A DNA stretch of 64,000 nt from Dysosmobacter sp. (lineage in GTDB: Bacteria; Bacillota; Clostridia; Oscillospirales; Oscillospiraceae), in the NCBI GenBank assembly GCA_026169195.1, contig JAPFEH010000006.1, positions 23,243-87,242 of the forward strand. Direction: 5' to 3'. Position 1 is the first letter of the stretch. Each line of letters starts with the position of its first letter. This document shows, piece after piece, positions 62,128-64,000 of the stretch. Made by a program: the position numbers and the translations under genes. The notes below the pieces were generated by a model. That model ran no database searches. It had not been told where the DNA came from and worked only from the letters and a program-made list of their open reading frames with translations.

Positions 62128-62760
62128 ATGAAACTGATCCTGCTCGGCGCCCCCGGCGCCGGCAAGGGTACACAGGCTGATATCCTGTGTAAAGAGCTGG
62201 ATATTCCCACCATCTCCACGGGTAATATGCTCCGTGCCGCCATCAAGGCCGGCACGGAGACCGGCAAGCAGGCTGAAAGTTATATGAAAGCCGGCAAGCT
62301 GGTGCCCGACGAAGTTATCATCGGCATCATCCATGATCGGGTGGCTGAGGATGACTGCAAGAATGGCTATATTCTGGACGGTGTACCTCGTACCATCGCT
62401 CAGGCAGAGTCATTGGAGAATGCCGGCATCGAATTTGATGATGTGGTTTCCATTGAGATCTCTGATGAGGTCATTATGGAGCGCATGGCCGGCAGACGTG
62501 TCTGTGAGCATTGCGGAGCCAGTTATCATCTGGTTGCCGTGCCTCCGAAGCAGGAGGGTGTTTGCGATAAGTGCGGCGGTAAGCTGATCCAGCGTCATGA
62601 CGATGAACCCGAGACGGTCAAACACCGTCTTGAGGTATATCACTTGGAGACCGAACCCTTGAAGGACTTCTATGCGAAGCGCGGTCTCCTCAGATCCGTA
62701 GAGAACCAGCCGACTGTGGCGGAGACCTCTGAGGCCATCCTCCGCGCGTTGGGGAGATGA
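62128..62760 (+). CDS. adk: Adenylate kinase with zinc lid
   Basis: A 210-aa kinase interconverting AMP, ADP and ATP. P-loop GAPGAGKGT (7-15), DGVPRTIAQAESLE, and the lid has four cysteines CEHC...CDKC, so it is the zinc-bearing Gram-positive type. It sits between secY and map as usual. Confidence 0.97.
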   Translation: MKLILLGAPGAGKGTQADILCKELDIPTISTGNMLRAAIKAGTETGKQAESYMKAGKLVPDEVIIGIIHDRVAEDDCKNGYILDGVPRTIAQAESLENAGIEFDDVVSIEISDEVIMERMAGRRVCEHCGASYHLVAVPPKQEGVCDKCGGKLIQRHDDEPETVKHRLEVYHLETEPLKDFYAKRGLLRSVENQPTVAETSEAILRALGR

Positions 62761-62764
62761 AGCG

Positions 62765-63517
62765 ATGATTACGCTGAAATCTGCTCATGAGATCGACTTG
62801 ATGCGCCGGGCCGGAAAAATTACCGCGGCTGCCCGTGCTTTGGCAGGGGAAATGGTAAGACCCGGCGTAACAACCCAGGAGATCGACCGTGCGGTGGAGC
62901 ATTTCATCCGCAAACAGGGAGCGGTTCCCTCCTTCCTCCACTATCAGGGCTATCCGGCCAGCGCCTGCATCAGCGTCAATGATGAGGTCATTCACGGGAT
63001 TCCGGGAAAACGGGTCCTGCAGGATGGCGATATCGTCAGCGTCGATGTGGGAGCTTACATTGGAGGATTTCACGGGGACTGCGCGGCAACCTTTGCCTGC
63101 GGACAGATTTCCGAAGAAGCACAGAATCTGATCGATGTGACCAGACAGAGCTTTTTTGAGGGGATCCGGTTTGCAAAGGAAGGATGCCGTCTGCAGGATA
63201 TCTCTGCGGCAATTCAATCTTATGCGGAGAGCCACGGCTGCTCCATCGTCCGGGAATACGTCGGCCACGGAGTCGGCGCCGAGATGCATGAAGCGCCGGA
63301 GATCCCCAACTACGGCCATCCCGGCCGGGGACCGCGGCTTCTGCGGGGCATGACTCTTGCAATCGAACCCATGGTGAACGCAGGCTCTGCGGCCATTCGC
63401 CTGATGCCGGATGGCTGGACCGTCCGGACGTTGGATGGTAAATGGGCGGCACACTATGAAAATACGGTCCTGATTACCGATGGGGAGCCTGAGATTCTCA
63501 CGGCCCCCGCCATCTGA
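62765..63517 (+). CDS. map: Methionine aminopeptidase, type I
   Basis: A 250-aa enzyme removing initiator Met. Metal ligands lie in VSVDVGAYIGGFHGDCAATF (two Asp), GHGVGAEMHEAPEIPNYG (His) and the two Glu of TLAIEPMVN and YENTVLI. Standard length. It is 4 nt after adk; AAGCG precedes ATG. Confidence 0.97.
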   Translation: MITLKSAHEIDLMRRAGKITAAARALAGEMVRPGVTTQEIDRAVEHFIRKQGAVPSFLHYQGYPASACISVNDEVIHGIPGKRVLQDGDIVSVDVGAYIGGFHGDCAATFACGQISEEAQNLIDVTRQSFFEGIRFAKEGCRLQDISAAIQSYAESHGCSIVREYVGHGVGAEMHEAPEIPNYGHPGRGPRLLRGMTLAIEPMVNAGSAAIRLMPDGWTVRTLDGKWAAHYENTVLITDGEPEILTAPAI

Positions 63518-63533
63518 ATGTAAGAAGAAGCGT

Positions 63534-63818
63534 ATGGAAATTGCAAAATCACATATTGTCCGATCCGCTGCAGGCAGAGATAAGGGCAAGCTCTTCGTGG
63601 TGCTGTCTGTAGAGGGAGAGTTCCTTCTGCTGGCGGATGGTAAATCCAGAAGGGTGGAGAGTCCCAAGCGCAAAAAGCGCAGACATGTGCTGTTTGTGTC
63701 GGCGGAGGAGACCAGACTTTCTGAAAAGATCAAAGGCAATGAGAAGATCACAAACAGTGAACTTCGAAGGACCCTCGCAGCCTGCCGCGAGGAAGTCCAA
63801 CCGGACCAGGAGGGATAA
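63534..63818 (+). CDS. KOW-domain RNA-binding protein (L14e-like)
   Basis: A 94-aa protein with a KOW-type N-terminus (IVRSAAGRDKGKLFVVLSVEGEFLLLADGKSRRVE) and basic KRKKRRHV. It is the small L14e/KOW protein commonly placed between map and infA in Clostridia. I chose ATG 63534; the track adds 18 residues from the map end. The RBS is weak (AAGAAGAAG). Function is probably ribosome-related but not defined. Confidence 0.85.
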   Translation: MEIAKSHIVRSAAGRDKGKLFVVLSVEGEFLLLADGKSRRVESPKRKKRRHVLFVSAEETRLSEKIKGNEKITNSELRRTLAACREEVQPDQEG

Positions 63819-63821
63819 CGT

Positions 63822-64000
63822 TTGGCAAAATCCGATATGATCGAAGTGGAAGGTGTTGTGGTGGAAGCCCTGCCCAACACGACGTTCCAGGTTGACATTG
63901 GAAATGGACACACGATTCTGGCGCATATTTCCGGAAAACTCAGAATGAATTTCATCAGGATTCTGCCCGGCGATAAGGTCACGGTGGAGCTGTCCCCGTA
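63822..64000 (+). CDS. infA: Translation initiation factor IF-1 (partial)
   Basis: The gene starts at TTG 63822 with AGGAGGG 7 nt upstream and is cut by the window end after 59 codons. The sequence (M)[18 protein letters not shown]...[18 protein letters not shown] is the IF1 OB fold, standard to the break. IF1 blocks the A site and aids IF2 and IF3 binding. TTG start is noteworthy. Confidence 0.96.
   Translation, partial: MAKSDMIEVEGVVVEALPNTTFQVDIGNGHTILAHISGKLRMNFIRILPGDKVTVELSP

Overview
The window is a GC-rich chromosomal segment from a Gram-positive, anaerobe-type Firmicute. Within-window traits fit the Clostridia, most likely Oscillospiraceae (Flavonifractor/Lawsonibacter/Oscillibacter-like): near-consensus sigma-A promoters, AGGAGG ribosome binding sites, frequent GTG/TTG starts, a T-box ahead of thrS, a Cys4 zinc S14, archaeal-type short ProRS, Cdd1, S-layer-homology (SLH) proteins, DacF-type carboxypeptidase and EcsC. 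The family assignment is inference; no 16S is present.

Layout. 1-7204 (minus): a recJ-rel-dtd-MBL hydrolase-hemZ run ending in a cut-off helical protein. 7552-12318: an SLH/GH18-like exoprotein, a small P-loop protein, pgi and dacF. 12488-13944: a compact phage-type lysis cassette (two small membrane proteins, an unknown, and a GH24 lysozyme with an SLH-like tail) with no phage structural genes. 14096-15780: an AT-rich island with a superfamily-1 helicase that looks 5'-truncated, ending beside tRNA-Leu(CAA). 16064-20372: an FG-GAP-like lipoprotein, then response regulator-EcsC-histidine kinase. 20482-26987: DUF1385, prmC, recA, recX, a possibly frameshifted exported protein, rimO, cdd1 and pgsA. 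27089-36215: T-box-controlled thrS, pyruvate carboxylase and a TAXI-TRAP importer. 36401-42070: a MacA/MacB-like efflux operon ending in an SLH protein. 42154-50647: a membrane protein, alpha/beta hydrolase, glpK, a zinc-ribbon protein, PurO-like and YgjP-like proteins, a lipoprotein with an apparent frameshift, and proS. 50696-64000: the canonical S10-spc ribosomal operon through secY-adk-map-KOW-infA (infA cut by the window end).

How it works together. Most of the window is conserved housekeeping: translation (more than 20 ribosomal proteins, ThrRS, ProRS, Dtd, RimO, PrmC, Map, IF1), recombination and repair (RecA/RecX/RecJ), stringent response (Rel) and central carbon (Pgi, Pyc, GlpK). The accessory interest is the lysis cassette, the AT-rich helicase island at tRNA-Leu, the efflux-SLH operon, the EcsC-containing signalling locus, two apparent homopolymer frameshifts, and unusual leaders and tails in the ribosomal operon. 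I found no CRISPR array, transposase, rRNA or unmistakable new defence system.
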